Assembly: GCF_003471585.1 (NCBI RefSeq)
Contig: NZ_QRJO01000004.1
Location: 128,313-179,816, forward strand
Reading direction: 5' to 3'
Length of the DNA: 51,504 nt
Origin: Collinsella sp. AM18-10
GTDB taxonomy: Bacteria; Actinomycetota; Coriobacteriia; Coriobacteriales; Coriobacteriaceae
The notes beneath the pieces were generated by a model. That model searched no databases. It had not been told where the DNA came from and worked only from the letters and a program-made list of their open reading frames with translations. This document shows, piece by piece, positions 51,413 to 51,504 of this stretch (the stretch's first letter is position 1; each line of letters starts with the position of its first letter). Position numbers and translations under genes: made by a program.

Positions 51413-51504
51413 CCGGCGATAAGGAACTAGATCGATCTAGTTTGGTTGCCAGTGAATTAGTGTCATTTCAAAACTATGTCGGATTACGGGGCTGGACCCG
51501 GACC

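Overview
The window looks like a chromosomal segment of a Coriobacteriia member, most likely Collinsella or a close relative. This is inferred from high-GC housekeeping genes, a paired glgC/glgD glycogen operon, Lys/Ala-rich tails on glycogen enzymes and an LPxTG-type surface protein; no rRNA or other decisive marker is present.

Layout. (1) 0.3-2.6 kb, plus strand: fmt and rsmB, overlapping, closed by a strong terminator. (2) 2.9-16.3 kb, minus strand: a complete glycogen metabolism block, read as glgB, glgP, glgC, glgD, glgA, then a GH13 amylase fused to a 4-alpha-glucanotransferase, then a small FmdB-type zinc ribbon protein. Together these make ADP-glucose, elongate and branch glycogen, and break it down again. 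A repeated operator-like motif (TGGTAAWACGTTTTT) lies before glgB and before the amylase/MalQ gene, suggesting shared control. (3) 16.6-18.2 kb: a HAD phosphatase, a thiamine pyrophosphokinase and tRNA-Ala(GGC). (4) 18.2-34.9 kb, plus strand: an exopolysaccharide/capsule operon. It opens with an unusually structured leader (possible riboswitch-like segment, mutually exclusive hairpins, large dumbbell hairpin) followed by a LoaP-type NusG paralogue. Then come a 4,6-dehydratase, priming transferase, glycosyltransferases, Wzy, Wzx, aminotransferase, sugar dehydrogenase, TupA-like ATP-grasp protein, two acetyltransferases each with a G9 tract, and UDP-glucose dehydrogenase. Transcription is probably kept going over 15 kb by LoaP acting on the leader RNA.

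(5) 34.9-42.3 kb: an AT-richer accessory region downstream of ugd. A small basic protein plus a STAND ATPase with TPR-like repeats sit between ugd and a 196-bp duplicated ugd 3' end. Next is a 1024-residue metallophosphoesterase-STAND protein, then nested remnants of IS256- and IS3-type elements. (6) 42.3-48.8 kb: a toxin-antitoxin island with a HEPN/MNT pair, a second MNT gene with a broken HEPN partner, a DUF3990-like toxin with XRE antitoxin and a striking double-dyad operator, and a Doc/Fic toxin with a small unknown partner. In the middle an intact IS256-family element splits a sortase-anchored surface protein gene. (7) 48.8-51.5 kb: a DUF3825-like gene with an in-frame amber codon, tRNA-Val(CAC) followed by three tandem TGACACCAANNN repeats (possible integration site), and a probable PD-(D/E)XK-fold protein.

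The most promising unusual items are the structured LoaP leader, the two adjacent poly-G acetyltransferase genes, the defence-like cassette framed by the ugd duplication, the histone-like tails on GlgA and GlgB, and the MxWSxVQxDDG small proteins of the toxin-antitoxin island. All assignments come from reading the sequence; no database search was possible.
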